From positions 1 through 22,351 of the forward strand of contig NZJU01000049.1 of assembly GCA_002692325.1 (NCBI GenBank): a stretch of DNA of 22,351 nucleotides. The letters run 5' to 3'. Source of the stretch: Candidatus Pelagibacter sp. Lineage in GTDB: Bacteria > Pseudomonadota > Alphaproteobacteria > Pelagibacterales > Pelagibacteraceae. Position 1 is the stretch's first letter, and every line of letters starts with the position of its first letter. Both the position numbers and the translations under genes were made by a program. Under the pieces are notes generated by a model that saw only the letters and a program-made list of their open reading frames with translations, ran no database searches and was not told where the DNA came from. Below are positions 8,260-17,306 of the stretch, one piece after another.

Positions 8260-9048
8260 TTAACTTCCCCAGATGTAAATTGCGGCAAATAGAAATAACC
8301 AAACTACATCAACAAAGTGCCAGTACCACGCAGCTGCTTCGAAACCAAAATGATGATCTGGTTTGAAGTGACCTCTTATTGATCTGTATAAACATACTGC
8401 AAGAAAAATTGTACCTATTATCACATGAAAACCGTGGAAACCTGTAGCCATGTAAAAAGTTGAACCATAGATATTTTGTGAAATTGTAAAAGTTGCGTGA
8501 TGATATTCGTATGCTTGAAAACAAGAAAAGATAAAGCCTAAAAATACAGTTAAAATTAATCCATTGACTAAACCTTTTCTGTCGTTTTCTAACATTGCGT
8601 GGTGGGCCCATGTAACAGTTGTGCCAGACAAAAGTAAAATTAAAGTATTGATAAGAGGTATATCCCACGGATCGAAAGTTGTTATATCGGCTGGTGGCCA
8701 GATTTTTCCAACTGCCTCCGTTGGAAATAAGCTCGCATTGAAGAAAGCCCAAAACCAGGCTACAAAAAACATTACCTCTGAAGCTATAAATAATGTCATC
8801 CCATATCTGTGACCTACCTGAACTACTGAAGTGTGATGTCCTTGTTTCTCTGCTTCATCTATAACATCTCTAAACCACATAAAAGAACCATAAATAAGAA
8901 GAGCAGAGCCAACCAACAATAACCATAAAGTTTTAGTATGAAAATAATAAACAGCACCAAAAGCCAAAATTAGAGAAGAAAAAGAGGTAAAGATTGGCCA
9001 GGGACTTGGGTCTACTAAATGAAAATCATGTTTTTTTTGCGTGGCCAT
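8260..9048 (-). CDS. coxC: Cytochrome c oxidase subunit III
   Basis: Third core subunit of the aa3-type terminal oxidase in the inner membrane. It supports proton uptake and stability of subunit I and has no metal centre. Seven hydrophobic helices are visible. Family motifs include HDFHLVDPSPWPI at the N-terminus, GMTLFIASEVMFFVAWFWAFF with the conserved glutamate, a GFHGFHV block, and WYWHFVDVVWLFLF near the end. I choose the ATG at 9048 (262 residues, starting MATQKKHDFHLVDP). The frame also has a TTG at 9054 that would add two residues and overlap the ctaG stop; the ATG, two bases after ctaG, gives the N-terminus usual in alphaproteobacteria. It is part of the minus-strand cox operon. Confidence 0.96.
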   Translation of the reverse strand: MATQKKHDFHLVDPSPWPIFTSFSSLILAFGAVYYFHTKTLWLLLVGSALLIYGSFMWFRDVIDEAEKQGHHTSVVQVGHRYGMTLFIASEVMFFVAWFWAFFNASLFPTEAVGKIWPPADITTFDPWDIPLINTLILLLSGTTVTWAHHAMLENDRKGLVNGLILTVFLGFIFSCFQAYEYHHATFTISQNIYGSTFYMATGFHGFHVIIGTIFLAVCLYRSIRGHFKPDHHFGFEAAAWYWHFVDVVWLFLFAAIYIWGS

Positions 9049-9050
9049 AT

Positions 9051-9602
9051 TCAAACTTTATTCCCTTCAAAAAATTCAGACGAAAAAAAAGTAAAGGATA
9101 GTGTGACATCTGAAATTTTGCTTGTTTTATTATCGTCAACTACCTCTGGATCTAAAAAGAATGTTAATATAAATTCTTTTTTTTCTCCAGCCTGTAGTGT
9201 CTGTTTCTCAAAACAGAAACATCCAACTTTGTTAAGATATACACCAAAAGGCGCTGGGGACACATTGAAAGTCGCTGAACCTGAAGACAAATTTTCACTT
9301 TTATTTTCAACATAAAACTTTACATTATGAACTTCGCCTGGTTTCAACTTTATTGTATTTTGTTCAGCATAGAATTTCCATGACAAGTTGCTATTCGAAT
9401 TTGTGTCAAATCTAACTTTGTAATCCTGATTAACTATAATTTTTGGAAGTTCTTTTTCAGACGCATTTTGCGTAGTTCCACCAAAACCAGTTACTCTACA
9501 AAATAAATCATAGAGTGGCACAGACGCAAATGAAAGCCCAAGCATTAGAAAAAATATAAATACCAAAACTACTGGAGTTAATTTTTTTTTATTCAAATTC
9601 AT
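9051..9602 (-). CDS. ctaG: Cytochrome c oxidase assembly protein CtaG (Cox11)
   Basis: Copper chaperone needed to form the CuB centre of subunit I. It has a single N-terminal membrane helix (about residues 10-29) and then a periplasmic copper-binding domain. The key cysteines are C128 and C130 in KVGCFCFEKQTL, with C35 in PLYDLFCRVTGFGG just after the membrane helix, as in Cox11. The 183-residue length is typical. The ATG shares one base with the stop of the small upstream membrane gene (TAATG), and coxC follows after 2 bases. Identification is secure from the CFCF motif and the position in the cox operon. Confidence 0.96.
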   Translation of the reverse strand: MNLNKKKLTPVVLVFIFFLMLGLSFASVPLYDLFCRVTGFGGTTQNASEKELPKIIVNQDYKVRFDTNSNSNLSWKFYAEQNTIKLKPGEVHNVKFYVENKSENLSSGSATFNVSPAPFGVYLNKVGCFCFEKQTLQAGEKKEFILTFFLDPEVVDDNKTSKISDVTLSFTFFSSEFFEGNKV

Positions 9603-9712
9603 TAAATTTCCCTGTTGTAAATTCCAATATTATAAAAAGTCATCAAAAATAAAAATAACATAAATAAAATTAATGCTATTGCTGTAATTAAATTTTTTTT
9701 TTTCTTATCCAT
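9602..9712 (-). CDS. Small single-pass membrane protein of the cox operon (CoxF-like), 35 residues
   Basis: A 35-residue reading frame in the only gap of the cox operon. It starts at the ATG at 9712, 8 bases inside the end of ctaB, and stops at 9602, sharing one base with the ctaG start (TAATG). The peptide is a basic N-terminus (MDKKKKN), a hydrophobic helix of roughly 20 residues (about 8-26), and a short polar tail ending IYNREI. Many alphaproteobacteria have a small basic-plus-one-helix protein, sometimes named CoxF, at exactly this place between ctaB and ctaG. Position, exact fit at both ends and topology support a real gene; the sequence is too short for firm homology. An 11-base A run covers codons 4-7. 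The role is unknown, presumably in oxidase assembly. Confidence 0.72.
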   Translation of the reverse strand: MDKKKKNLITAIALILFMLFLFLMTFYNIGIYNREI

Positions 9713-10631
9713 AGTAAATGCTCGTGAATTTATTGACCAATGTTAATAAAAAAATTAGAAATAAGTAAAATATTGAATATATGAATATTTTTTTGGCTAA
9801 TATATTTCTTGAAATAATACTTTTTGATTTTAGTAATAAAAAACACAGATAAACATAGTAAATAGTAAGTATTAAACTTATCAAAGAAAAAGTTAAGGTG
9901 TTTATTTTTACTAAATACATTGAGCCGACTGTGGGTAACATTAATAGGGAGTAAACAAATATATTTTTTTTTGTAACCTCAGCTCCTGATGTGAGCGGTA
10001 GCATGGGTATTTTAGCTTTTTTATAATCTTGAGACTTATACAAACTTAATGCCCAAAAATGTGATGGTGTCCAAAAAAAAATGATTGCAAATAAGATCAA
10101 AGGTTCGATTGAAATACTACCTGTTGAAATAGTCCAGCCTATTACAGGGGGTAAAGCTCCAGCTGCACCACCTATTACAATGTTCTGTGCAGTTCTTTTT
10201 TTAAGCCAAACGGTGTAAACAAAAAAGTAGAAGCTAATTGTTAAAGCTAATAAAGCGGCTGAGATTAGGTTTGAGCTATAATTCAAAAGACTTACTGAGA
10301 TTATGCTTAATGCCACACCAAATATTAAGGCTTGTTTTTTTTTTACCTTGCCTAAAGGTATTGGTCTTAAACAAGTTCTGGACATAACAGCATCTAAATC
10401 TGCTTCATACCACATATTAAGCGCACCTGCCGCACCAGCGCCTAGAGCTACTGCAAACAAAGAAGTAATAGAAGAAATATAACTATTATTTTCTGGGGCA
10501 ATTATCATTCCTACCATACAAGTGAATAGAACAAGAGACATTACTCTAGGTTTCATAAGTTTAACGAAAGATTTTAGATTCACTGAAAAATCGTTAGAAA
10601 AGTTTTTTATTTTTAAGGTTGTTGAATTCAA
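9705..10631 (-). CDS. ctaB: Protoheme IX farnesyltransferase (heme O synthase), TTG start
   Basis: UbiA-family membrane prenyltransferase that attaches a farnesyl chain to heme b, giving heme o on the way to heme a for the oxidase. The first aspartate-rich site is NMWYEADLDAVMSRT (from N72) followed by RPIPLG; the second is the SQDYKKAKIPMLPL segment typical of CtaB. About eight or nine membrane helices are present in 308 residues. The frame begins with TTG at 10631, one base after the coxA stop. The next ATG (M26, LMKPRVMSLV) lies just before helix 1, so the true start could be there or at a GTG near codon 17. It is embedded between coxA and the small membrane gene, as in other alphaproteobacteria. 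Confidence 0.95.
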   Translation of the reverse strand: MNSTTLKIKNFSNDFSVNLKSFVKLMKPRVMSLVLFTCMVGMIIAPENNSYISSITSLFAVALGAGAAGALNMWYEADLDAVMSRTCLRPIPLGKVKKKQALIFGVALSIISVSLLNYSSNLISAALLALTISFYFFVYTVWLKKRTAQNIVIGGAAGALPPVIGWTISTGSISIEPLILFAIIFFWTPSHFWALSLYKSQDYKKAKIPMLPLTSGAEVTKKNIFVYSLLMLPTVGSMYLVKINTLTFSLISLILTIYYVYLCFLLLKSKSIISRNILAKKIFIYSIFYLFLIFLLTLVNKFTSIYYG

Positions 10632-10632
10632 T

Positions 10633-13085
<2,453 letters not shown>

Positions 13086-13091
13086 TTTTAT

Positions 13092-13119
13092 AATTTAACA
13101 ATTTCAATTAATGCGACAA
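13092..13119 (-). promoter_or_regulatory. Weak candidate sigma70 promoter before coxB
   Basis: In the 34-base gap between rsmE and coxB the minus strand reads TTGTCG (13119-13114), a 16-base spacer, then TAAATT (13097-13092), each matching the sigma70 boxes at four of six positions. A start about seven bases downstream would fall at or beside the coxB ATG, giving a leaderless or nearly leaderless message, or use of M7 as start. In a sequence this AT-rich such matches are frequent, so this is only a suggestion; coxB may instead be read from the rsmE promoter. Confidence 0.22.
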
Positions 13120-13125
13120 TTAATG
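13105..13125. repeat. Tandem 9-base repeat CAATTAATG at the coxB/rsmE junction
   Basis: The plus strand has CAATTAATG at 13105-13113 and again at 13117-13125, separated by CGA, a period of 12 bases. The second copy overlaps the rsmE stop codon, and the pair overlaps the suggested -35 box of coxB. It could be an operator for the cox operon or a chance product of AT-rich sequence; nothing else decides between these. Confidence 0.35.
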
Positions 13126-13830
13126 GTCATTAAGAATAAAATTTACCAATGAAATAGCGCTTATAGCAGCGGTATCTGACCTTAATATACTTTTCGATAA
13201 AGAAAATGGAATTGAATTGCTTTTAGACATAATTAGCTCTCTCTCATTTAAAGAGAAATCGCCTTCCGGACCAATTAAAATAAAAGTTTGTTTTTCAGAA
13301 TTTAAAGAATCTTTTTTTATTTTATTCATTGAGTTTACATCAGCAAATAAAAGTTGAGATGTATTATCCATATTGTCTAAGAAATTTGATAATTTGATTA
13401 CTTCAAGAATTTCAGGTGGTTTTAATTGATTAGACTGTTCAGTTGCCTCTATGACTATTTTGTTTGCTCTGTCATAATTTAATTCTTTGACCTCGGTTCT
13501 TTCAGAAACTATTGGAATAATTTTTTTAATACCAAGTTCGGTTGCTTTTTGAAGAATAGTTTCAAACGAATTTTTTTTTATTAAACAAATAGCTAGTTCG
13601 ACTTTTGATGACACAATTTTTTTTTTTATTTTTTTTAAAAACTTTACTTCTACCCTATTTTTATTTAAAAAAATAATTTCACCTTCCCATTCTCCTTCCT
13701 CATTAAAAAAATTTATTCTTGATCCTCTTTTTAATCGCATTACATTTACAACATAATGGGTGTGTTCTTTTGATAATAATTTAGTCGTATTTTCAGCTAT
13801 ACTGTTAGGTTGATATAATCTAATATTCAT
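13120..13830 (-). CDS. rsmE: 16S rRNA (uracil1498-N3)-methyltransferase RsmE
   Basis: SPOUT-class enzyme that methylates N3 of U1498 in 16S rRNA with S-adenosylmethionine. The N-terminal PUA-like domain contains the LRLxRGSRINFFNEEGEWEG type segment, here MRLKRGSRINFFNEEG (residues about 32-47). The C-terminal knot shows QKATELGIKKIIPIVSERTE, LIGPEGDFSLNERELI and LSKSILRSDTAAISAISLV, which line the SAM pocket. Its 236 residues are normal. The gene ends 34 bases before coxB on the same strand and starts 49 bases from a divergent gene at 13880. In other alphaproteobacteria rsmE is often next to ubiA; here ubiA lies about 3.5 kb away beyond the redox cluster. Confidence 0.95.
   Translation of the reverse strand: MNIRLYQPNSIAENTTKLLSKEHTHYVVNVMRLKRGSRINFFNEEGEWEGEIIFLNKNRVEVKFLKKIKKKIVSSKVELAICLIKKNSFETILQKATELGIKKIIPIVSERTEVKELNYDRANKIVIEATEQSNQLKPPEILEVIKLSNFLDNMDNTSQLLFADVNSMNKIKKDSLNSEKQTFILIGPEGDFSLNERELIMSKSNSIPFSLSKSILRSDTAAISAISLVNFILNDH
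13790..13819 (+). promoter_or_regulatory. Candidate sigma70 promoter for the CDGSH-HAD-pirin-qor-DUF1289 series
   Basis: On the plus strand TTTTCA (13790-13795, four of six matches to the -35 box) is followed after 18 bases by a perfect TATAAT at 13814-13819. The predicted start near 13826 gives a leader of about 54 bases before the ATG at 13880. The boxes lie inside the 5' end of the divergent rsmE. A second -10-like CATAAT at 13841-13846 lacks a good -35. The 49-base space 13831-13879 must also serve rsmE, for which only -10-like TATATT/TATTAT strings are visible on the minus strand. Confidence 0.42.
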
Positions 13831-13866
13831 AATTAATTAACATAATATAAAAAAATAAGATTTATT

Positions 13867-13873
13867 AAAGGAG
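13867..13873 (+). promoter_or_regulatory. Strong Shine-Dalgarno sequence before the CDGSH gene
   Basis: AAAGGAG ends 6 bases before the ATG at 13880. It stands out because almost every other gene in the window lacks a recognisable Shine-Dalgarno sequence and depends on overlap with the previous gene. It fixes the start of the CDGSH protein and suggests efficient, independent translation of the first gene of this operon. Confidence 0.8.
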
Positions 13874-13879
13874 CTTATA

Positions 13880-14119
13880 ATGGCAAAAGGAGAAAGAGCT
13901 GGAGATACTCCTATAGGAGTAGATGTAGTCAAAGGAAAATCGTATTTTTGGTGTTCTTGTGGAAAAAGTGCAAAGCAACCATTTTGTGACGGATCACACA
14001 AAGGAACAGTTTTTAAGTCTGTAGTTTTTAAAGCAGATCAATCTAAAAAGGTTTTTTTCTGTACATGCAAACAAACAAGTGACCAACCACTTTGTGATGG
14101 TTCTCATAATGTTAAATAA
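13880..14119 (+). CDS. CDGSH iron-sulfur protein with two CDGSH motifs
   Basis: Small soluble protein expected to bind two 2Fe-2S clusters, each held by three cysteines and one histidine. The first motif is CSCGKSAKQPFCDGSH (C25, C27, C36, H40) and the second is CTCKQTSDQPLCDGSH (C61, C63, C72, H76), so all eight ligands are present in 79 residues. This tandem arrangement resembles the bacterial and mitochondrial (MiNT-like) class; such proteins are implicated in redox or iron-sulfur homeostasis, but the exact role is not known. It has the best Shine-Dalgarno sequence in the window and heads a five-gene series with a HAD hydrolase, a pirin and a quinone oxidoreductase; the next gene starts 3 bases after its stop. 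Confidence 0.94.
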   Translation: MAKGERAGDTPIGVDVVKGKSYFWCSCGKSAKQPFCDGSHKGTVFKSVVFKADQSKKVFFCTCKQTSDQPLCDGSHNVK

Positions 14120-14122
14120 ATT

Positions 14123-14782
14123 ATGAGCACAAAAGTAATAGTATTTGATGCATATGGCACTTTGTTTGACGTGAATTCAGCTGCAGAAAAATGCAAAGAT
14201 AAAATTGGAGATAAGTGGGAAAACTTTTCAAATTTTTGGAGAACTACACAGCTTGAATATACTTGGTTGAGAAGTTTGATGAAGAGGCATAAAAACTTTT
14301 GGCAAATAACTGAAGATAGCTTGGATAAATCAATGAATGTTTTTAGTATAGACAAAAGTATGAAGAATGAATTATTAGATCTCTATAAAACTTTAACCCC
14401 GTATCCAGAAATAAAAGAGGTCTTACAAAACCTAAAAAATAAAAATCTTCGACTTGCAATACTTTCGAACGGAACACCGGCTCTGTTGCAGGAATTAGTA
14501 TCAAGCAATAAAATGAATAATCTATTTGATGACCTTTTTTCAGTCGAAGAGGTAGAAGTATATAAACCTGACCCAAAAGTTTATGAAATACCTGTGAAAA
14601 AATATAACGTCAAACCTAGTGAAATAACTTTTTTAAGTGCAAATACCTGGGATGTCGCAGGAGCTGGTAATTATGGTTACAATTCTGTTTGGGTAAATAG
14701 AAATAACTCTAAGTTTGATAATCTTGATTATCAACCAAAAAATAAGATAATCAACTTATCGCAATTACTTGATATCATCTAA
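14123..14782 (+). CDS. L-2-haloacid dehalogenase-type HAD hydrolase
   Basis: HAD-superfamily hydrolase of the type II haloacid dehalogenase class, which releases halide from L-2-haloalkanoic acids to give D-2-hydroxy acids. Residues matching the complete catalytic set of Pseudomonas L-DEX are visible: D9 (nucleophile, VFDAYGTLFD), T13, R40 (FWRTTQLEYTWLRSLM), S115 and N116 (LSNGT), K148 and Y154 (VYKPDPKVYE), and S172, N174 and D177 (LSANTWDVAGA). The 219-residue length fits. It lies 3 bases after the CDGSH gene and 20 before a pirin. Real substrates of such proteins in marine bacteria are not known from sequence; haloacetates or a phosphate ester are both possible, but the active site favours dehalogenase chemistry. 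Confidence 0.92.
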   Translation: MSTKVIVFDAYGTLFDVNSAAEKCKDKIGDKWENFSNFWRTTQLEYTWLRSLMKRHKNFWQITEDSLDKSMNVFSIDKSMKNELLDLYKTLTPYPEIKEVLQNLKNKNLRLAILSNGTPALLQELVSSNKMNNLFDDLFSVEEVEVYKPDPKVYEIPVKKYNVKPSEITFLSANTWDVAGAGNYGYNSVWVNRNNSKFDNLDYQPKNKIINLSQLLDII

Positions 14783-14802
14783 AATTTAATTATATTCGAA
14801 CA

Positions 14803-15645
14803 ATGTCACAAATTGAAGTTAAAAAAATTATAAAAGCCTTGAATGCATCTGATGGTGCTGGAGTAAAATTAAAAAGAAGTATTGGGACACCTGAAGCAGA
14901 CTATGTGGATCCGTTTTTGATGTTAGATGAATTTGGTTCTGATAATAAAGATGACTATGTAGCAGGATTTCCTCCTCACCCGCATAGAGGAATAGAAACA
15001 GTAACTTACATGTTAAGCGGTGAGTTCGAGCACCAAGATAGTACAGGTGCCAAAGGTATGATGGTTTCTGGAGATGTTCAATGGATGAAAACAGGAAGAG
15101 GTATAATTCACTCTGAAATGCCAGCTATGAAAGAGGGAAAACTGCTAGGTTTTCAACTTTGGATAAACATGCCAGCTAAATTAAAAAAAAATAAACCTGA
15201 GTACTTATACTTTAAAAGAGACCAAATTGGTGTGCACAAAGATGAAGATAAAATTGTAAAAGTAATTGCCGGAAAATATGAGAAAGCTGAGAGTCCTGAA
15301 AAGAATCACAATGTTGAACCAATTTATTTTCATATTATCTTAAAGGAAAGAAGAGAATTCAACTGTAACGTACCATCTAGTCACAATTCATTCATTTATT
15401 TGCTTAAGGGAGAGTTAAAAGTTGGAGAAAAGAGTCATAATACAACAGGAGATTCTAATTTAATTTTACTAAATAAAGGGGACAAACTAAAAGTAAGCGC
15501 TCTAAAGAAATCTGAGTTTTTATTTATTGCTGGAAAGCCAATCGGAGAGCCAATTGCAAGAGGTGGACCATTTGTTATGAATACAAAAGCTGAGATACTT
15601 GAGGCTATTCAAGATTATAACAACGGTACCTTCGCAAAATATTAA
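14803..15645 (+). CDS. Pirin family protein
   Basis: Bicupin metal-binding protein. The N-terminal cupin has the pirin signature DPFLMLDEFGSD (residues 36-47), PPHPHRGIETVTYMLSGEFEHQDS, and GRGIIHSEMP; the expected metal ligands are H59, H61, H103 and E105. The C-terminal cupin ends with a GPFVMNT motif, also found in the family. The length of 280 residues is typical. Some bacterial pirins oxidise quercetin and others bind metabolic enzymes, so the function cannot be given. It sits 20 bases after the haloacid dehalogenase-like gene and shares one base with the quinone oxidoreductase start (TAATG), which supports a common redox or detoxification role. Confidence 0.94.
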   Translation: MSQIEVKKIIKALNASDGAGVKLKRSIGTPEADYVDPFLMLDEFGSDNKDDYVAGFPPHPHRGIETVTYMLSGEFEHQDSTGAKGMMVSGDVQWMKTGRGIIHSEMPAMKEGKLLGFQLWINMPAKLKKNKPEYLYFKRDQIGVHKDEDKIVKVIAGKYEKAESPEKNHNVEPIYFHIILKERREFNCNVPSSHNSFIYLLKGELKVGEKSHNTTGDSNLILLNKGDKLKVSALKKSEFLFIAGKPIGEPIARGGPFVMNTKAEILEAIQDYNNGTFAKY

Positions 15646-16619
15646 TGCCAAAATCCATAGTAATTAAAAAAAATGGTGGTCCTGAAGTTTTGGAACTTCA
15701 GGAAACTAGTGTTGGCGAACCAGGTCCACATGAAATTAAAGTAACAAATTTAGCAATTGGAATAAATTATATTGATACTTACCATCGATCAGGGCTATAT
15801 AAATTACCTTTGCCTTCAGGAATCGGACTTGAGGCAGCTGCAAAAATTGAAAAAATAGGTTCTGAGGTAAAAAATTTTGACGTAGGAAATAAGATTGCTT
15901 ATGCATCAATGCCAATAGGAGCCTACTCACAACAAAGAATTATACCTGCGAAAATAGCAGTAAAACTTCCTGAATTTATATCACCTAAGATCGCAGCAAC
16001 TTTGATGACTAAAGGCTTAACGACAAATTATTTAATTTGTAAGACCTACAAGCTGAAAGCTGGAGAGACAGTTTTGTTTCATGCAGCAGCAGGTGGAGTA
16101 GGCCAAATATTTGCACAATGGGCTAATAGCATTGGTGCTAAAGTTATTGGAACTGTTGGTTCAGATGAAAAAATAAAAATCGCAGAGAAAAATGGTTACG
16201 ATTATGTTATAAATTACAATAAAGGAGATTTTGCTAAAGAGGTACTTAAAATTACTAACAATGAGGGTGTGCCAGCAGTTTTTGATGGAGTGGGAAAAAG
16301 TACCTTCAAAGGTTCTATCGCTTGTCTTAAAACTAGAGGAATTATGGTAAGCTTTGGAAATGCATCGGGACCTTTAGATCCAGTAGATGTTCCTAAGGAT
16401 ATTCAAGCAAAAAGTTTATTTTTTACCAGACCCTCTGTGGGTCATTACTTTACCAATCAAACAGAAATTCAAACTGGTGCAGATGAAATATTTGAGAAGG
16501 TAAAATATGGTAAATTAAAAATGGATATTTTTAAAGAATATAGCTTAGAGGATGCAAATAAAGCTCACGCTGATCTAGAAGCTAGAAAATTATTAGGACC
16601 GTCTATACTGATACCTTAA
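15645..16619 (+). CDS. NADPH:quinone oxidoreductase, zinc-independent MDR family
   Basis: Medium-chain dehydrogenase/reductase of the quinone oxidoreductase (Qor) class, which reduces quinones or other electrophilic carbonyls with NADPH. The N-terminal GroES-like domain contains GINYIDTYHRSGLYKLPLPSGIG-like features (about residues 39-61, including YHRSG), and the Rossmann domain has HAAAGGVGQIFAQWA (146-160) for the nucleotide. The structural and catalytic zinc cysteines of alcohol dehydrogenases are absent, as expected. Its 324 residues are standard. It begins on the last base of the pirin gene and DUF1289 follows after 5 bases. Exact substrate is unknown; the link with pirin and CDGSH suggests a role in redox stress. 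Confidence 0.93.
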   Translation: MPKSIVIKKNGGPEVLELQETSVGEPGPHEIKVTNLAIGINYIDTYHRSGLYKLPLPSGIGLEAAAKIEKIGSEVKNFDVGNKIAYASMPIGAYSQQRIIPAKIAVKLPEFISPKIAATLMTKGLTTNYLICKTYKLKAGETVLFHAAAGGVGQIFAQWANSIGAKVIGTVGSDEKIKIAEKNGYDYVINYNKGDFAKEVLKITNNEGVPAVFDGVGKSTFKGSIACLKTRGIMVSFGNASGPLDPVDVPKDIQAKSLFFTRPSVGHYFTNQTEIQTGADEIFEKVKYGKLKMDIFKEYSLEDANKAHADLEARKLLGPSILIP

Positions 16620-16624
16620 ATACA

Positions 16625-16885
16625 ATGAAAATTATTTCACCCTGTATCAGTATATGCAAAAATGATCCAAGGTCTGGATTTTGTTATGGTTGCGCAAGGA
16701 CATTGAGTGAAAAGAAGATATGGAAAGATCCAAACACACCAAATGATTGGAAAAATAGCAACCTAAATGAACTAATCAAAAGAATGTCTGGTTGGCAACT
16801 TGAGACTTTTACAGCGTCTTATAAAAATAAAAAAATCGAAGGTGTTTCACTTTATAAGAAGACATTAAATAAAAAAGAGTCCTAG
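16625..16885 (+). CDS. DUF1289 family protein with four-cysteine N-terminal site
   Basis: Small protein of 86 residues. The N-terminal part SPCISICKNDPRSGFCYGC carries C7, C11, C20 and C23 in the spacing typical of DUF1289, a family that may bind zinc or an iron-sulfur cluster; the function is unknown. The conserved tail of the domain continues with ARTLSEKKIWK. The C-terminal part beyond about residue 60 is lysine-rich and less conserved. It is the last gene of the plus-strand redox cluster, 5 bases after the quinone oxidoreductase. Its TAG stop overlaps the stop of the convergent DUF2721 gene at a shared palindromic CTAG. Confidence 0.9.
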   Translation: MKIISPCISICKNDPRSGFCYGCARTLSEKKIWKDPNTPNDWKNSNLNELIKRMSGWQLETFTASYKNKKIEGVSLYKKTLNKKES

Positions 16886-17292
16886 TAATCGTCTTTCATT
16901 GATTTCATATCGCTAAGGTGAAATTTTAAAGCCTGGTTAGAAAGTCTTATTTCTTGAAGAAAAATAAATATTGAGGCTATCATACATACGCAGCAAGCAG
17001 CAAATATCATTCTAGCAATCTGCAATTCATCTAAATAAAGAGCAAATACTGTTAACATATTAAATAAAAAACCAAAACTTGCAAAGCCCATGGTATATTT
17101 CAACAAATTAGTTCTCTTGTTTAAATTATGAAGTTGTTTTTCCCAAGCAGGTGGTATTTGTTTTTGAAATACATATTCATCATGAAGTTTTCGTATTAGA
17201 GCGCTCAAAGTATGAAATCTATTACTATAAACTGCCATAATTAATGGTATTGCAGGGAACATAAGCGCAGTAACTGTATAATCTATATCCAT
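16882..17292 (-). CDS. DUF2721 family membrane protein
   Basis: Protein of 136 residues with three likely membrane helices (about 5-22, 65-86 and 93-113) and the conserved SNRFHTLSALIRKLHDEY segment after the first helix, which is characteristic of DUF2721. No catalytic residues are evident and the family has no established function. It is a single gene on the minus strand, convergent with DUF1289 (4-base overlap at CTAG) and divergent from ubiA (55-base gap). A reasonable promoter lies just upstream at 17307-17335. The short, charged C-terminus ends DMKSMKDDY. Confidence 0.88.
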   Translation of the reverse strand: MDIDYTVTALMFPAIPLIMAVYSNRFHTLSALIRKLHDEYVFQKQIPPAWEKQLHNLNKRTNLLKYTMGFASFGFLFNMLTVFALYLDELQIARMIFAACCVCMIASIFIFLQEIRLSNQALKFHLSDMKSMKDDY

Positions 17293-17306
17293 AACGAATC
17301 GATTTG

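Noticed and set aside
8309..8752. 147-residue minus-strand frame inside coxC
   Set aside because: It is a shifted frame of the strongly conserved coxC; its composition (many Phe, Ser, Arg, Asn) is typical of an out-of-frame reading.
9049..9054. TTG start of coxC at 9054
   Set aside because: It adds only two residues and is a weaker codon; ATG at 9048 gives the N-terminus MATQKKHDFHL usual for alphaproteobacterial subunit III.
9019..9315. 98-residue plus-strand frame across the ctaG/coxC junction
   Set aside because: Antisense to two recognised genes, with no Shine-Dalgarno sequence and no known domain.
14104..14576. Two minus-strand frames opposite the haloacid dehalogenase-like gene
   Set aside because: Both lie antisense to a gene whose full active site is visible, and neither resembles a protein family.
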